This document shows positions 19,183 through 28,637 of a stretch of DNA of 35,968 bases, piece by piece. The position numbers and the translations under genes are program-made. The notes below the pieces were generated by a model. The model saw nothing but the letters and a program-made list of their open reading frames with translations. It was not told where the DNA came from and did not search any database. The DNA is taken from assembly GCA_035937135.1 (NCBI GenBank), contig DASYVL010000074.1, forward strand, positions 1 through 35,968. The letters are read 5' to 3'. The stretch comes from Terriglobales bacterium (GTDB lineage Bacteria > Acidobacteriota > Terriglobia > Terriglobales > Acidobacteriaceae). The first letter of the stretch is position 1; each line of letters begins with the position of its first letter.

Positions 19183-20505
19183 TTACGACTGACGGGCCAG
19201 GTGAAACACGCTTTCGATGTGGAACGTCTGCGGGAAGAGGTCCACGAGGTGGACCTCCTCCACGCGATAGCCGGATTCTAGCAGCAGGCGCAGGTCGCGG
19301 GAGAGCGTGGCCGGATCGCAGGAGACGTAAGTCAGGTGCGGCGCGCCCAGCGCCGCCACCATGCGCGCCGTCTTCTCGCTCAGCCCGGCGCGCGGCGGAT
19401 CCACAACAACGAAATCGTATTTCATCTGGGGCGGCAGCGAGGTGAGGAATTCTTCCACCGGGGCGTGGCTGGCGGCGACGTTCGAGGGCGAGTTGTGGCG
19501 CAGGTCGTGGAAGGCGAAGAGCGCGGCCTCGACCGCCGTCACCTCGCGGAAACTCTGCGACAGCACGCGCGAGAACAGGCCGACGCCGGCGTAGAGGTCG
19601 AGCGCCAGGCCACCGGCGCGGCCGGCGGTCACCAGCTCCACCAGCCGGTCAATGAGGAAGCGATTGGTCTGGAAGAACGATCCGGCCTGCACGCGGTAGT
19701 GCGCGTTACGGGTGTTGTAGGTGAGCGTGTGCTCGCCGAAGAGCGGCTTCATCTCTTTGGGAATGTCCACGCTGACCAAAACTTCTCCCGGGGCCAGCGA
19801 GAACAGCGCGATGCCCGTAACCTCGGGCAGCGCGGCGCGCAGCGACTCCGCGAAGTTTGCCACCGGGGACCCCGCCTGCAAGGGGCTGGACGCGGCGTCC
19901 AGCGTCCACTCGATCACCAGCGACGTGTCCTCGGCGTTGGCAAAGAATTCCATCTCGCTGAGCTCGGCCGCGACCTTGCCCTCGCGGCCCAAGCGCCACA
20001 CCGTCTCAATGGCGCGATTGATGAGCGGCGAGCTGATGGGGCACTCCTCCGCCTCGAGCAGCGTGTTCGAGCCGAAGCGGTGGTAGCCCAGCGCGAAGGG
20101 TTCGGCGCGCAGGCGCATGCGGGAGCGGTTGCGGTAGCCCCAGGGCGGCGAGGGATGCACCTGAATCTCGCCCGGCCAGTCGAGCTTCGCCGTCCGCCGC
20201 AGGGTTTCGCGCAGGATGCCGGACTTGATGGCCAACTGGTGGTCGTAGCCGGCGTGCTGGTAGTGGCATCCGCCGCAGGACTCGAAGTAGCGACACTGGG
20301 GCGGGATGCGCTCGGCACCCGGCTCGAGGATCCTTTCCACGCGGCCGCGGGCGAAGCCGCGTTTCTGCTTGAGGATCCGGGCCTCGACGCGCTCGCCGGC
20401 GAGCACGAACGGGACGAAGACGGCCTTGCCCTGGCCGTGTTCATCGGCCGCCTGTCTCGCCAGACCGTCGCCGCCGTACACGAGTTTTTCAATGGTGAGT
20501 TCCAT
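19183..20505 (-). CDS. rlmD: 23S rRNA / tRNA (uracil-5-)-methyltransferase, RlmD/TrmA family
   Basis: A 440-residue SAM-dependent RNA m5U methyltransferase. Start ATG 20505 (MELTIEKLVYGGDGLAR) begins the TRAM domain (1-60); a longer frame to 20649 runs through the upstream repeat and is rejected. The 4Fe-4S cysteines C71, C77, C80 and C155 are all present (QCRYFESCGGC ... EECPI), typical of RlmD/RlmC. The SAM site LDLYAGVGLFSRVL, the VVVDPPRAGL motif and the catalytic Cys in YVSCDPATLSRDL follow. RlmD methylates U1939 and RlmC U747 of 23S rRNA in E. coli; which base is targeted here is not certain. Confidence 0.9.
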   Translation of the reverse strand: MELTIEKLVYGGDGLARQAADEHGQGKAVFVPFVLAGERVEARILKQKRGFARGRVERILEPGAERIPPQCRYFESCGGCHYQHAGYDHQLAIKSGILRETLRRTAKLDWPGEIQVHPSPPWGYRNRSRMRLRAEPFALGYHRFGSNTLLEAEECPISSPLINRAIETVWRLGREGKVAAELSEMEFFANAEDTSLVIEWTLDAASSPLQAGSPVANFAESLRAALPEVTGIALFSLAPGEVLVSVDIPKEMKPLFGEHTLTYNTRNAHYRVQAGSFFQTNRFLIDRLVELVTAGRAGGLALDLYAGVGLFSRVLSQSFREVTAVEAALFAFHDLRHNSPSNVAASHAPVEEFLTSLPPQMKYDFVVVDPPRAGLSEKTARMVAALGAPHLTYVSCDPATLSRDLRLLLESGYRVEEVHLVDLFPQTFHIESVFHLARQS

Positions 20506-20519
20506 AGTGTGCGAAAAAA

Positions 20520-20612
20520 CATCCCGACGGGTCACGGAGTGAGCCGGAGGGAACCCTACTTTACCTGCAAGCATCCGGAAGCGGGTAGGGCTCCCTCGCT
20601 TCGCTCGGGATG
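20520..20612. repeat. Long imperfect inverted repeat upstream of the rlmD-like gene
   Basis: CATCCCGA (20520-20527) pairs with TCGGGATG (20605-20612). Inside these, GAGGGAACCCTAC (20548-20560) pairs with GTAGGGCTCCCTC (20584-20596) with one mismatch. The layout resembles a miniature inverted-repeat or REP-type element filling the 140-base gap between the genes at 20505 and 20646. Confidence 0.6.
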
Positions 20613-20645
20613 TAAGAACAGTCAGCGAGAAGGGCCAGCAGAAAC

Positions 20646-21335
20646 TCACATGTAGAACAAGCTCAACCGCGGCAGAGCGTGGCGCTCCATTAAGCGCTTG
20701 TGGACGTACTGGCGGTGCAGTTGGCCGATGTGCGCGGCGGAGAGTTTCCGGCGATAGGGCGCGATGTCATGGTCAGCCTCGGCGCGCACGCGCACCAGCT
20801 CTTCGTCGGGCGACGCGGCCACCAGCGCCGCGAGCAGCTTCTCTTCCATGGCGGTCAGGCGACGCTCCAGGTCTTCGAGCGGCGGGCGGGCGGCGGACTC
20901 CTCTAGCGCGGACGCTAGATCGAGCAGGGTTCGCGCGGCGTCGCGGCCGATGCCCTGCGCCGCATCCGGCAGCTTCGCTTCGTCGAGCTGGGCGGCGTTG
21001 CGAAGCAAGTACGCGGCAATCTCCGCCGGCTCGGGGCCGGATTCCTTCGTCGGGCCGGCCGGCGCGACTCCGACCGCCGCCTCTTTCATCTCCTCCGCCG
21101 CGGTCATCACCGCTTGGGCACAGTAGGCAAGGCTGTTGACCTTGCGGGGTGAAGGCCGCTGGGCGCGGCGCTCGAAGGCGTCGTCGATGCCGTGCAGCAC
21201 CGCCGCCAGCGGGATGCCGGCGTCTTTCCAGGTCTCGATCAGCGCCCAGTCGAGCGTGGAGAGCAGGAGCGCGGTGCCGCGGCGGCGCTGGAAGTGCTCC
21301 TCGATCTCGGTGAAGTAGTTGAAATAGTTTTCCAC
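20646..21335 (-). CDS. Hypothetical protein (helical, cytoplasmic)
   Basis: A 229-residue protein from GTG 21335 (MENYFNYFTEIEEHFQRRRGT...), 14 bases after the coaX stop. The frame extends further upstream, but only antisense to coaX coding, and is rejected. There is no signal peptide or membrane helix. Recognisable stretches are LSTLDWALIETWKDAGIPLAA and VLHGIDDAFERR near the start, then Ala/Glu-rich helices with coiled-coil character. The end KRLMERHALPRLSLFYM is basic. I recognise no family. Its gene order after birA-coaX suggests a co-transcribed housekeeping role. Confidence 0.7.
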   Translation of the reverse strand: MENYFNYFTEIEEHFQRRRGTALLLSTLDWALIETWKDAGIPLAAVLHGIDDAFERRAQRPSPRKVNSLAYCAQAVMTAAEEMKEAAVGVAPAGPTKESGPEPAEIAAYLLRNAAQLDEAKLPDAAQGIGRDAARTLLDLASALEESAARPPLEDLERRLTAMEEKLLAALVAASPDEELVRVRAEADHDIAPYRRKLSAAHIGQLHRQYVHKRLMERHALPRLSLFYM

Positions 21336-21349
21336 GGCGGAGGCGAGGC

Positions 21350-22225
21350 CTACTTCCGGGAGCTGCGCTTGTGAGCGGCGGGCGCGATGGACTTCTCTTC
21401 CGGCGGCGCCGCAGCGGGACGCGCGCGTCCCGGGGCCGCATTGCGCTCCCACAGGATGCGCAGCCCTTCGAGCGTAAGCAGCTCGTCCACGGCGCTGATG
21501 TAGCGCGAGCCGCCGGCCATCAGCGAGGCCAGTCCGCCGGTGGCGACCACTTTCGTTTCGGATCCGAGTTCGGCCAGCAGGCGCTCCAGGATGCCGTCCA
21601 CCAGGCCGAGGTATCCGTAGTAGAGCCCGGACTGCAGGCTGCCCACGGTGTTCGAGCCGATGACGCGCGCGGGCTTGCGGATATCCACGCGCGGCAGGCG
21701 CGCGGTGCGATCGAAGAGCGCTTCGGCGGAGATGCCGATGCCCGGCGCGATCACGCCGCCCATGTACTCACCTTTTTTCGAGACCGCGTCGAAGGTGGTG
21801 GCGGTGCCGAAATCCACCACGATGCAGGGGCCGCCGAATTTCTCGAAGGCGGCGACGCCGTTGACGATGCGGTCGGCACCCACCTCGGCCGGATTGTCGT
21901 ACTGCACCGGCATACCCGTCTTCACGCCCGGCTCGACGAACAGCGGGGTCACGCTGAAGTATTTCTCGCAGGCCTCGCGCAGGGTGGAATCGATGGGCGG
22001 CACCACGGACGAGATGATGATGCCCGCGACCTGGCGCGCTTCCATTCCCTTCATGGAGAATAGGTTGCGGAAGAGGACGCCGTACTCGTCCGCGGTCTGG
22101 CTGCGGACGGTGGCCACGCGCCAGTTCGCCACCAGGCGGCCGTAGCGAGGCTCGCCGCCCGATTCCTCGGAGGCGTAGAGGCCGAGCACCGTGTTGGTGT
22201 TGCCAACATCCAAGACAAGCAGCAT
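21350..22225 (-). CDS. coaX: Type III pantothenate kinase
   Basis: CoaX (291 residues) phosphorylates pantothenate in the first step of coenzyme A synthesis, in the cytoplasm. The ASKHA-fold motifs are present: DVGNTNTVLGLY at 6-17 (phosphate 1), GADRIVNGVAAF (about 105-116), VVDFGTATTFDAVS (phosphate 2 and catalytic Asp region) and GGVIAPGIGISAEAL. The last about 35 residues are a Pro/Ala/Lys-rich tail beyond the usual length of about 255. Its ATG shares a base with the birA stop (TAATG). Type III enzymes are not feedback-inhibited by CoA, a known family trait. Confidence 0.96.
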   Translation of the reverse strand: MLLVLDVGNTNTVLGLYASEESGGEPRYGRLVANWRVATVRSQTADEYGVLFRNLFSMKGMEARQVAGIIISSVVPPIDSTLREACEKYFSVTPLFVEPGVKTGMPVQYDNPAEVGADRIVNGVAAFEKFGGPCIVVDFGTATTFDAVSKKGEYMGGVIAPGIGISAEALFDRTARLPRVDIRKPARVIGSNTVGSLQSGLYYGYLGLVDGILERLLAELGSETKVVATGGLASLMAGGSRYISAVDELLTLEGLRILWERNAAPGRARPAAAPPEEKSIAPAAHKRSSRK

Positions 22226-23307
22226 TACGTTTCCTGTGTGACCAGCGCGCGCACGCTGCCGGAGAGCACGGTTCGCAAGCCCTCGGCGGTGCGGACGCGC
22301 AGAAAGCCGCGCGCGTCCAAACCTTCGGTGACGCCCTCGAACCCGCCGTTCTCCTCCACCCGCACCATTTTGCCGCGGGCGTAGGAGGAGCGCTCCTCGA
22401 AGCGGCGAAGCAACTCGTCGCGAGCGGCGGGATCGGTGGAATTCAGGCTGCGATACTCGCGGTCGAGCGATTTTAGCAGAGCGGCGGCAAGCTCCACGCG
22501 GCTCCAGGCGCGTCCGGTCTCCAGGCGCAACGACGTGGCAGCGCCGCGCAGCTCTCCCGGCAGGTCGGCGTGGTTCACGTTCAAGCCGATGCCCACCACC
22601 GCGTAGCGCACGCGCGTGGCCTCGGCATTCATTTCCGCCAGGATGCCGCAGACCTTCTTCTCTTTGAGCAGGACGTCGTTGGGCCAGCGCAGGTCAGGCT
22701 CGAGACCGGTGACCTGCTTCACCGCCGCCTGCACCGCCAGCCCCGCGGCGAGCGGGAGCGTGACCGCATCCGCTGGCGCCAGGTGCGGGCGCAGCACCAC
22801 GGAGCAGTAGATACCGGAAGACTTCTCGGAGTGCCAGGCATTGCCGCCGCGTCCGCGGCCCGCCGTCTGCTCCTCGGAGAAGAAGACGCTGCCTTCCGGC
22901 TCGCCCTCGGCCGCCGCCGCCATGGCCGCGGCGTTGGTCGAGTCCACGCGGAAGTAGTGGTGGATGCGGCTGCCGAAGAGCGAGCCCTTCAGCAGCGGCG
23001 CGAGAATCGCCGGCAGCAGCAGGTCGGGGACGCTTTCGAGCTGATAGCCGGTGGTAGAGTGTCCCTTGATCTCGACGCCGAGCGAGCGCAACTGCTCGAC
23101 AAAGCGCCAGACGGCGGAGCGGCTGGTGCCGATCTCCTGCGCCAGCTTGGTGCCGGAGACCACGAAGGTAGCGTGGTCGCTGAGCAGGCGCACGATGCGG
23201 CCCACGCGACTGTCAGTGCGGGCCGAGAGGTTGGCCGCGGGCGTCCGGCGGCTGCGCTTGCGGGTTGGAGCTGTGCGGGGAATCCGGAGATTATGCGCGA
23301 CACCCAC
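22225..23307 (-). CDS. birA: Biotin--[acetyl-CoA-carboxylase] ligase with N-terminal HTH
   Basis: BirA (360 residues) activates biotin as biotinyl-AMP and attaches it to the biotin carboxyl carrier protein. An N-terminal winged helix-turn-helix (about 33-90, SGTKLAQEIGTSRSAVWRFVEQL) suggests a Group II enzyme that also represses biotin genes. The catalytic domain has DSTNAAAM, GRGRGGNAWHS (biotinyl-AMP loop), RWPNDVLL, KVCGILAEM and GIGLNVN. The C-terminal SH3-like domain is present. The GTG start at 23307 gives about 30 extra basic residues before the HTH and is not certain. It overlaps coaX by one base and follows nadC by 43 bases. Confidence 0.94.
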   Translation of the reverse strand: MGVAHNLRIPRTAPTRKRSRRTPAANLSARTDSRVGRIVRLLSDHATFVVSGTKLAQEIGTSRSAVWRFVEQLRSLGVEIKGHSTTGYQLESVPDLLLPAILAPLLKGSLFGSRIHHYFRVDSTNAAAMAAAAEGEPEGSVFFSEEQTAGRGRGGNAWHSEKSSGIYCSVVLRPHLAPADAVTLPLAAGLAVQAAVKQVTGLEPDLRWPNDVLLKEKKVCGILAEMNAEATRVRYAVVGIGLNVNHADLPGELRGAATSLRLETGRAWSRVELAAALLKSLDREYRSLNSTDPAARDELLRRFEERSSYARGKMVRVEENGGFEGVTEGLDARGFLRVRTAEGLRTVLSGSVRALVTQET

Positions 23308-23313
23308 GCAAAA

Positions 23314-23348
23314 GACTAGCCACTACCCACTAGACACAATCCACTGCT
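23314..23348 (+). repeat. Heptamer array CACTA(C/G)(C/A)
   Basis: Five tandem 7-base units between nadC and birA: GACTAGC, CACTACC, CACTAGA, CACAATC, CACTGCT. The strict 7-base period is the same as in the arrays at 18110 and 24238, but with a different unit. Confidence 0.55.
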
Positions 23349-23350
23349 TA

Positions 23351-24229
23351 TCACGCAGGGGTGATGCGCATGCTCATATCCACGGCGGCGGGGGAGTGGG
23401 TGAGGGCGCCGACGGAGATGAAGTCCACGCCGGTCTCGGCGTACTTGCGGACATTCTCCAGGTTGATGCCGCCGGAGCACTCGAGCGGCACGCGGCGGGT
23501 GTGGCTGCGGATGCGCTCGACCGCCTGGGCCACGTCCTCGACCGTCATGTTGTCCAGCAGGATGGCCTCGGCGCCGCAGCGCAGCGCCTCCTCCATCTGC
23601 GCCAGCGAACGCACCTCGACCTCCAGCGGCTGTTCGCCCCGGCGGTTCTGGTGGGCGCGCTCCAGCACCTGAGCGATGCCGCCGGCCAGCGCGATGTGGT
23701 TGTTCTTGATGAGCACGCCGTCGGAGAGGTCCAGCCGGTGGTTGAAGCCGCCGCCGCAGACCACCGCGTACTTATCCAGCAGGCGCAGTCCGGGAGCGGT
23801 CTTGCGGGTATCAAGGATGCGGGCGTGGGTGCCGGCGATGGCGTCCACGAAGCGCCGGGTGAGGGTGGCGATGCCGCTCAGCCGCTGCAGCACGTTGAGG
23901 GTCACGCGCTCGCAGGAGAGGAGGACCCGCGCGTTGTGGCGGATGACCGCCACCGTCTGCCCGCGATGCAGGCGCACGCCGTCGAAGATCTCCGGGTGGC
24001 TGGTGACCTCGGGATGGGAGACCACGCTGCCGTCCAGCGTGGCATATACCTGAAAGATGCGCGCGATGGCGCCCAGGCCGGCCAGCACGCACTCCTGCTT
24101 GGCGTTGACCGTGGCCGTGGCCCGCTGCTGGGCATCGATGCAGGCATAGGTGGTGGCGTCGCGGTTGGCGCTGTCTTCGCGCAACGCGTTTTCCAGGATC
24201 GTGGTGATGCGGCGGCTGTGCCAGTCCAT
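23351..24229 (-). CDS. nadC: Nicotinate-nucleotide pyrophosphorylase (quinolinate phosphoribosyltransferase)
   Basis: NadC (292 residues) converts quinolinate and PRPP to nicotinate mononucleotide in de novo NAD synthesis. Family motifs are visible: ALREDSANRDATTYACI at the start, the VLLSCERVTLNVLQRLSGIATLTR helix, DTRKTAPGLRLLDKYAVVCGGGFNHR (substrate and PRPP contacts), DGVLIKNNHIA, and VEVRSLAQMEEAL with ILLDNM and ECSGGINLENV for the phosphate-binding strands. Length is normal. nadA and nadB are not nearby. The gene is 51 bases downstream of valS and 43 bases upstream of birA, each gap holding a heptamer array. Confidence 0.96.
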   Translation of the reverse strand: MDWHSRRITTILENALREDSANRDATTYACIDAQQRATATVNAKQECVLAGLGAIARIFQVYATLDGSVVSHPEVTSHPEIFDGVRLHRGQTVAVIRHNARVLLSCERVTLNVLQRLSGIATLTRRFVDAIAGTHARILDTRKTAPGLRLLDKYAVVCGGGFNHRLDLSDGVLIKNNHIALAGGIAQVLERAHQNRRGEQPLEVEVRSLAQMEEALRCGAEAILLDNMTVEDVAQAVERIRSHTRRVPLECSGGINLENVRKYAETGVDFISVGALTHSPAAVDMSMRITPA

Positions 24230-24237
24230 AAGAGCAA

Positions 24238-24265
24238 TACTCAGTACCTAGTACTCAGTTCTCAG
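24238..24265 (+). repeat. Heptamer array TACTCAG
   Basis: Four tandem 7-base units between valS and nadC: TACTCAG, TACCTAG, TACTCAG, TTCTCAG. It fills about half of the 51-base gap. Confidence 0.65.
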
Positions 24266-24280
24266 TCAAATCAAACCCTT

Positions 24281-27112
24281 CTACTGCAATTCGTCGAGCG
24301 CGGAGCGGGTTTTCTTGAGCAACACCTCCAGCTCGCCCGCGCGCTTGCGGATGCCCTCCACCACCTGGCCCGGCGCCTTGGCCAGGAACTGCTCGTTCGT
24401 GAGCTGGCGCTGGGCATTGGCGATCTCGGCTTCCATGCGCTTCAGTTCTTTTTGCAGGCGCAGGCGCTCGGCGGCCGGGTCCACCTTCTGTTCGAACATC
24501 ACCACCACCTCGAAATGCGCCGAGGTGCGCGCGCCGGCGGTCCTGGCCAGCGACGCGGTTGCGAACTCGATGCCATCGACGTGGGCCAGCCGCTCCACCG
24601 TGGCGCGATTCTCCTGGATGAGCCTGGGCACTCCGGCCTCGGCGAAGACGCGGATGGGGACGCGGGTTTTGGGTTCGATCTTCATTTCCGCGCGGATGTT
24701 CCGCACAATTTGGATGAGCTCCTGCAGGATGGACATCTCCTCTTCCACCTGGGCATCGATGAGCGCTGGCTTGGCCTCGGGGAAGGGCGCGAGCGCGATG
24801 GATTTGCGCGCGGGCTTGCCGTCGTGCAGCGCATACCACAGCTCCTCGGTGAGGAAGGGCATGAAGGGCGCAAGCAGCAACAGTCCCTGCTGGAAGACGA
24901 CCAGCATATGCATGAGGGCGGAGTAGTGGCTGAACTTCTCCTCCTCGCTCTGGCTGGGAGCGAGCCGCGGCTTGACCATCTCGATGTACCAGTCGCAGAA
25001 CTCGCGCCAGAAGAAGTCGTAGACCGCCTTGGCGGCCTCGTCGAAGCGGTAGGCGCGCAGCGACGCGTTCACCTCCTGGATGACGCGCTGCAGGCGCGAC
25101 TGGATCCAGCGGTCCTCGAGCCGCGTCTCCAGGTCGCGGCCGCCTTCGCCGCGGGACTGGAACCAGCCGGTGATGGCCTCGTGCCCGCCGACGAGCTCCA
25201 GATTCATCAGCAGGAAGCGGGCCGCATTCCAGATCTTGTTAGCGAAGGCGCGATAGCCCTCGGTGCGGCTCTCGCTGAAGGCGATGTCGGTGCCGGGCGA
25301 GGCCATGGCGGCCAGGGTGAAGCGCACCGCGTCGGTGCCGTACTTCTCGATGACCTCGATGGGATCGAGCACGTTGCCCTTGGTCTTGGACATCTTCTGG
25401 CGGTCGGCGTCGCGCACCAGGGCGTGGATGTAGACCTCGCGGAAGGGCACGCTGTCGTCGGCGCGCTCAGCCCAGCCGCTGGCCTGCCGCACTTCCGGGT
25501 CCTGCCGGTGGGCGTGCATGAAGTGGCAGCCGAACATGATCATGCGCGCCACCCAGAAGAACAGGATGTCGGAGCCGGTGATGAGCAGCGATGTGGGATA
25601 AAAGACAGCCTGATCGCGCATCTTCTCCGGCCAGCCCAAAGTGGTGAAGGGCAGCAAACCGGAGGAGAACCAGGTGTCGAGGACGTCGGGATCCTGCTCG
25701 AAATCCTTTCCTGGGCAAATCCCGCAGCTAGGGCACCTGTCTGGCGGCTCCAATCCAACAAACGGCTCTGCCTTCCCTGAGAAGTCCAACTTAGGTTTCG
25801 AAAGCTCGCAATTGAGATTGCCGCAGTACCACGCCGGGATGCGGTGTCCCCACCAGACCTGGCGCGAGATGCACCAGTCGTGGATGTTGTACATCCAGTT
25901 GAGATAGATGGTCTTGTAGTTCTCGGGGGTGAAGCGGATCTCGCCCTTCTCCACCACTTCAATGGCGCGCTTGGCCAAGCTCGGGACACCACTCTTTCCT
26001 GTCTTGGTTACAGCCAGGAACCACTGGGTGGAGAGCCGCGGCTCCACCACCGTCTTGCAGCGGTCGCAGTGGCCGAGGGCGTAGGTGTGGTCCTTGACGC
26101 CCACCAGCAGACCCTGCGCTCTCAGATCTTCCAGAACTTTTTCCCGCGCCTTGTACCGGTCCAAGCCGTCGTAGCCGGGGTTGGTGTTGATGATGTGGGC
26201 GCGCTCGTCCATCACCACGATGGGCTCGATCTGGTGACGGAGGCCAGCCTGGAAGTCGTTGGCGTCGTGCGCTGGCGTGACCTTGACGGCGCCGGTGCCG
26301 AACTCGGGATTGGCCAGCTCGTCGAGGATCACGGGGATCTCGCGGTTCATCAGCGGCAGCAGCACCTTCTTGCCGTGCAGGCGCCGGTAGCGCGCGTCCT
26401 CGGGATTCACGGCCACGGCGACGTCGCCCAGCATGGTCTCCGGGCGGGTGGTGGCGACCACGACGAAGTCATCCTTGCTGCCTACGACGGGATACTTGAT
26501 CTCGTACAGCTTCCCGGCGTGCTCCTCGTGCACCACCTCAAGGTCGCTGATGGCGGTCATGCAGCGCGGGCACCAGTTGACGATGTACTTGCCGCGGTAG
26601 ATGAGTCCTTCTTCGTGCAAACGGACAAAGGCTTCGCGCACGGCGCGGGAGAGGTGCTCGTCCATGGTGAAGTATTCGCGCTCCCAGTCCACGGAGGCGC
26701 CCAGGCGCTTCATCTGGTCGAGGATGGCGCCGCCGTAGTTGCGCTTCCACTCCCACACGAGCTCCACGAAGGCCTCGCGCCCCAGGCTGCGGCGGTCTTT
26801 GCCCTCGGACGCGAGCTGGCGCTCCACCATCATCTGGGTGGCGATGCCGGCGTGGTCGGTGCCCGGCAGCCACAGCGTCTGGAAGCTGCGCATGCGGTGC
26901 CAGCGCACAATGATGTCCATCTGCGTCTGGTTGAGCATGTGTCCCATGTGCAGGCGGCCGGTGACGTTGGGCGGGGGCAGCAGCAGGGTGAAGACGGGCT
27001 GCGAGCCCGACTCCGGCGTCTCCAGGACGAAGAGCCTTTCCTTCAGCCAGAACTCGGCCCAGCGCGCTTCGATGGCGCGCGGGTCGTAGGCTTTGGGGAT
27101 GTCGTGTGGCAT
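24281..27112 (-). CDS. valS: Valyl-tRNA synthetase
   Basis: ValS (943 residues), a class Ia aminoacyl-tRNA synthetase charging tRNA-Val in the cytoplasm. HIGH motif HMGH at 55-58 within [20 protein letters not shown] as KMSKT near residue 573 ([14 protein letters not shown]). The editing domain carries [15 protein letters not shown], and [16 protein letters not shown] follows. Zinc-type cysteines occur in WYCGNLNCE and CPSCGICPG before [14 protein letters not shown]-terminal coiled coil (about 870-943) matches the tRNA-binding arm of ValRS. Full length and start ATG 27112 agree with the family. It has a well-formed promoter upstream. Confidence 0.98.
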   Translation of the reverse strand: MPHDIPKAYDPRAIEARWAEFWLKERLFVLETPESGSQPVFTLLLPPPNVTGRLHMGHMLNQTQMDIIVRWHRMRSFQTLWLPGTDHAGIATQMMVERQLASEGKDRRSLGREAFVELVWEWKRNYGGAILDQMKRLGASVDWEREYFTMDEHLSRAVREAFVRLHEEGLIYRGKYIVNWCPRCMTAISDLEVVHEEHAGKLYEIKYPVVGSKDDFVVVATTRPETMLGDVAVAVNPEDARYRRLHGKKVLLPLMNREIPVILDELANPEFGTGAVKVTPAHDANDFQAGLRHQIEPIVVMDERAHIINTNPGYDGLDRYKAREKVLEDLRAQGLLVGVKDHTYALGHCDRCKTVVEPRLSTQWFLAVTKTGKSGVPSLAKRAIEVVEKGEIRFTPENYKTIYLNWMYNIHDWCISRQVWWGHRIPAWYCGNLNCELSKPKLDFSGKAEPFVGLEPPDRCPSCGICPGKDFEQDPDVLDTWFSSGLLPFTTLGWPEKMRDQAVFYPTSLLITGSDILFFWVARMIMFGCHFMHAHRQDPEVRQASGWAERADDSVPFREVYIHALVRDADRQKMSKTKGNVLDPIEVIEKYGTDAVRFTLAAMASPGTDIAFSESRTEGYRAFANKIWNAARFLLMNLELVGGHEAITGWFQSRGEGGRDLETRLEDRWIQSRLQRVIQEVNASLRAYRFDEAAKAVYDFFWREFCDWYIEMVKPRLAPSQSEEEKFSHYSALMHMLVVFQQGLLLLAPFMPFLTEELWYALHDGKPARKSIALAPFPEAKPALIDAQVEEEMSILQELIQIVRNIRAEMKIEPKTRVPIRVFAEAGVPRLIQENRATVERLAHVDGIEFATASLARTAGARTSAHFEVVVMFEQKVDPAAERLRLQKELKRMEAEIANAQRQLTNEQFLAKAPGQVVEGIRKRAGELEVLLKKTRSALDELQ

Positions 27113-27146
27113 GGCGCTTCAATGAAGGGATGATGGACGCAAAACG

Positions 27147-27176
27147 ATAGTACAGGCGCGGTGAAAACGCGGTCAA
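27147..27176 (-). promoter_or_regulatory. Sigma-70-type promoter of valS
   Basis: On the minus strand, -35 TTGACC (27176-27171), an 18-base spacer and -10 TACTAT (27152-27147). The predicted RNA start near 27140 leaves a leader of about 28 bases before the ATG at 27112. Confidence 0.65.
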
Positions 27177-27196
27177 ACCGCGGAAGGCAGGAGGGG

Positions 27197-28600
27197 TTAC
27201 GGCTTGCGGGTGCGCTCGGCTTCCGAGGCCAGTTCGCGCGCGATCTCGTTGATGAGTTCCGGCTTCATGCGTTCGGTGACGCGGTGGACGATGTTGGCGA
27301 TGGTGTTGGCGTCGAGAGTGATGGTGGGCGAGGCGCCCCCGGCCACCGCGGCCTGCATGGCGGCTGCGAGCAGCGGGTCGGGAACATTCGCGGCCGGAGC
27401 GGGAGCGGGCCGGGCGGCCTCGACCGGAGGAGGAGGCGGCTCCTCGACCGGGGGCTGGGTGTCCACCGGGACGTTGGCGAAGGCCTGCTGCATTTCCTGC
27501 TCGATCGAATGCGCGGTGGCCTCGGCGGCGGCGGTCTCCGCCGGAGCCGACCAGCCGGAGTCGGCTTCCACCGGGGCCGGCGCCGTGATCTCTTCCGTGA
27601 CGCGGCGGGTTTCCGGGGCCGAAAACTCGGTGGTGGGGGCGACCTCGGCTTCCACCGGAGTTTCCGGCGGCGCTTCCTCGGGCGCTTGCGAATCGGTGTA
27701 GAGCTCGGGCATGTCCGCGGCCACACCCACGGGGACGACTTCGGCGCCCTCGATCCCGAACTTGGTGGGGAAGGCGCTGGCCATCTCGGTAGCGTCGGTG
27801 ATCAGGCCCGGGTCCTTGCCGTCGGACGGGACCTCGTGCGCTTTGGGCGCGGAGGTGAACTCGATCTCATGTGCGGGCGCCGGGGCGACGTAGGTCTCCG
27901 GTTCGGGCTCGGCTGCGGCCGCCATCTCTGCAGCCGGTTCCAGCGAGACTGTGCTCTGCGCCTCCGCCAGCGGCTCTTCCATCACCTGGGTCGGCGGGGT
28001 CATTACTTCGGTGGTGCGGACGGGTGCGGGCACCGGGGTCTCCTCGCCCAGCATGTCGCCGAAGGCCGACGAGGATGCCATATGGTCCGGCACCTCCAGC
28101 CTGGCCTGCGCCGGCTCGGCCTCGCCGTCGTCGTGCCCCTCGGCAGTGACCTTCCACTCTTCGTAGGAAGCGTCTCGGAACTCATGCGCCTCCATCTTCT
28201 GGGTGGGCGGGTAGGGTTCGGCGGCGGGCGGAGCCTTCAGCTTCTGTTCGATCTTGGCCACCAGGTCTTCCAGGTCCTTGGCGACGAAGGGCTTGACGAT
28301 GACGCCGTCCGCCTTCACCCGCTCGGCATCCGCGGGGTTGAAGTGCTCCATCTGACCGACAGTGAGCAGCACTGGAGTGGTGGACCCTCCGGCGCGGATC
28401 TTCTCGCACACTTCCGGTCCGCTATAGCCGGGCATGAAGACGTCCAGCAGCAGCAGGTCGGGCTTATGTTCGCCGATCCGCTTGAAGGCGGCGGCGCCGT
28501 TGCTGACGACAATCACCTCATGCCCGGCCTCGGTCAGGATCTTCACACCCAGCTTCTGGGCGGTCATGCTGTCGTCGGCAAGCAGAATCTTCAGCGCCAC
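27197..28600 (-). CDS. Response regulator with long acidic/proline-rich linker and C-terminal helical domain
   Basis: A 467-residue protein from GTG 28600, supported by GAGGA six bases upstream and by the receiver domain starting there (MALKILLADDSMTAQKL). The receiver (1-120) has D9/D10, phosphoacceptor D53 (LLLLDVFMPG) and the Lys in VIVKPF. A linker of about 290 residues (about 125-415) is rich in Glu, Pro and Ala. A C-terminal segment (about 425-460, ITLDANTIANIVHRVTERMKPELINEIARELA) is a short helical domain. There is no DNA-binding domain, so the output is probably protein contact, as in FrzZ/PilG-like or motility regulators; this is inference. The partner kinase is unknown. Confidence 0.86.
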   Translation of the reverse strand: MALKILLADDSMTAQKLGVKILTEAGHEVIVVSNGAAAFKRIGEHKPDLLLLDVFMPGYSGPEVCEKIRAGGSTTPVLLTVGQMEHFNPADAERVKADGVIVKPFVAKDLEDLVAKIEQKLKAPPAAEPYPPTQKMEAHEFRDASYEEWKVTAEGHDDGEAEPAQARLEVPDHMASSSAFGDMLGEETPVPAPVRTTEVMTPPTQVMEEPLAEAQSTVSLEPAAEMAAAAEPEPETYVAPAPAHEIEFTSAPKAHEVPSDGKDPGLITDATEMASAFPTKFGIEGAEVVPVGVAADMPELYTDSQAPEEAPPETPVEAEVAPTTEFSAPETRRVTEEITAPAPVEADSGWSAPAETAAAEATAHSIEQEMQQAFANVPVDTQPPVEEPPPPPVEAARPAPAPAANVPDPLLAAAMQAAVAGGASPTITLDANTIANIVHRVTERMKPELINEIARELASEAERTRKP

Positions 28601-28637
28601 GGAGCGTCCTCGAAAAACGCAGGCATTTGCGAATCCA

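Noticed and set aside
23051-25780. A 909-codon open frame on the plus strand
   Set aside because: It is antisense to valS, nadC and birA, which are certain genes. It is a high-GC shadow frame with Gln/His/Gly-rich composition and no domain.
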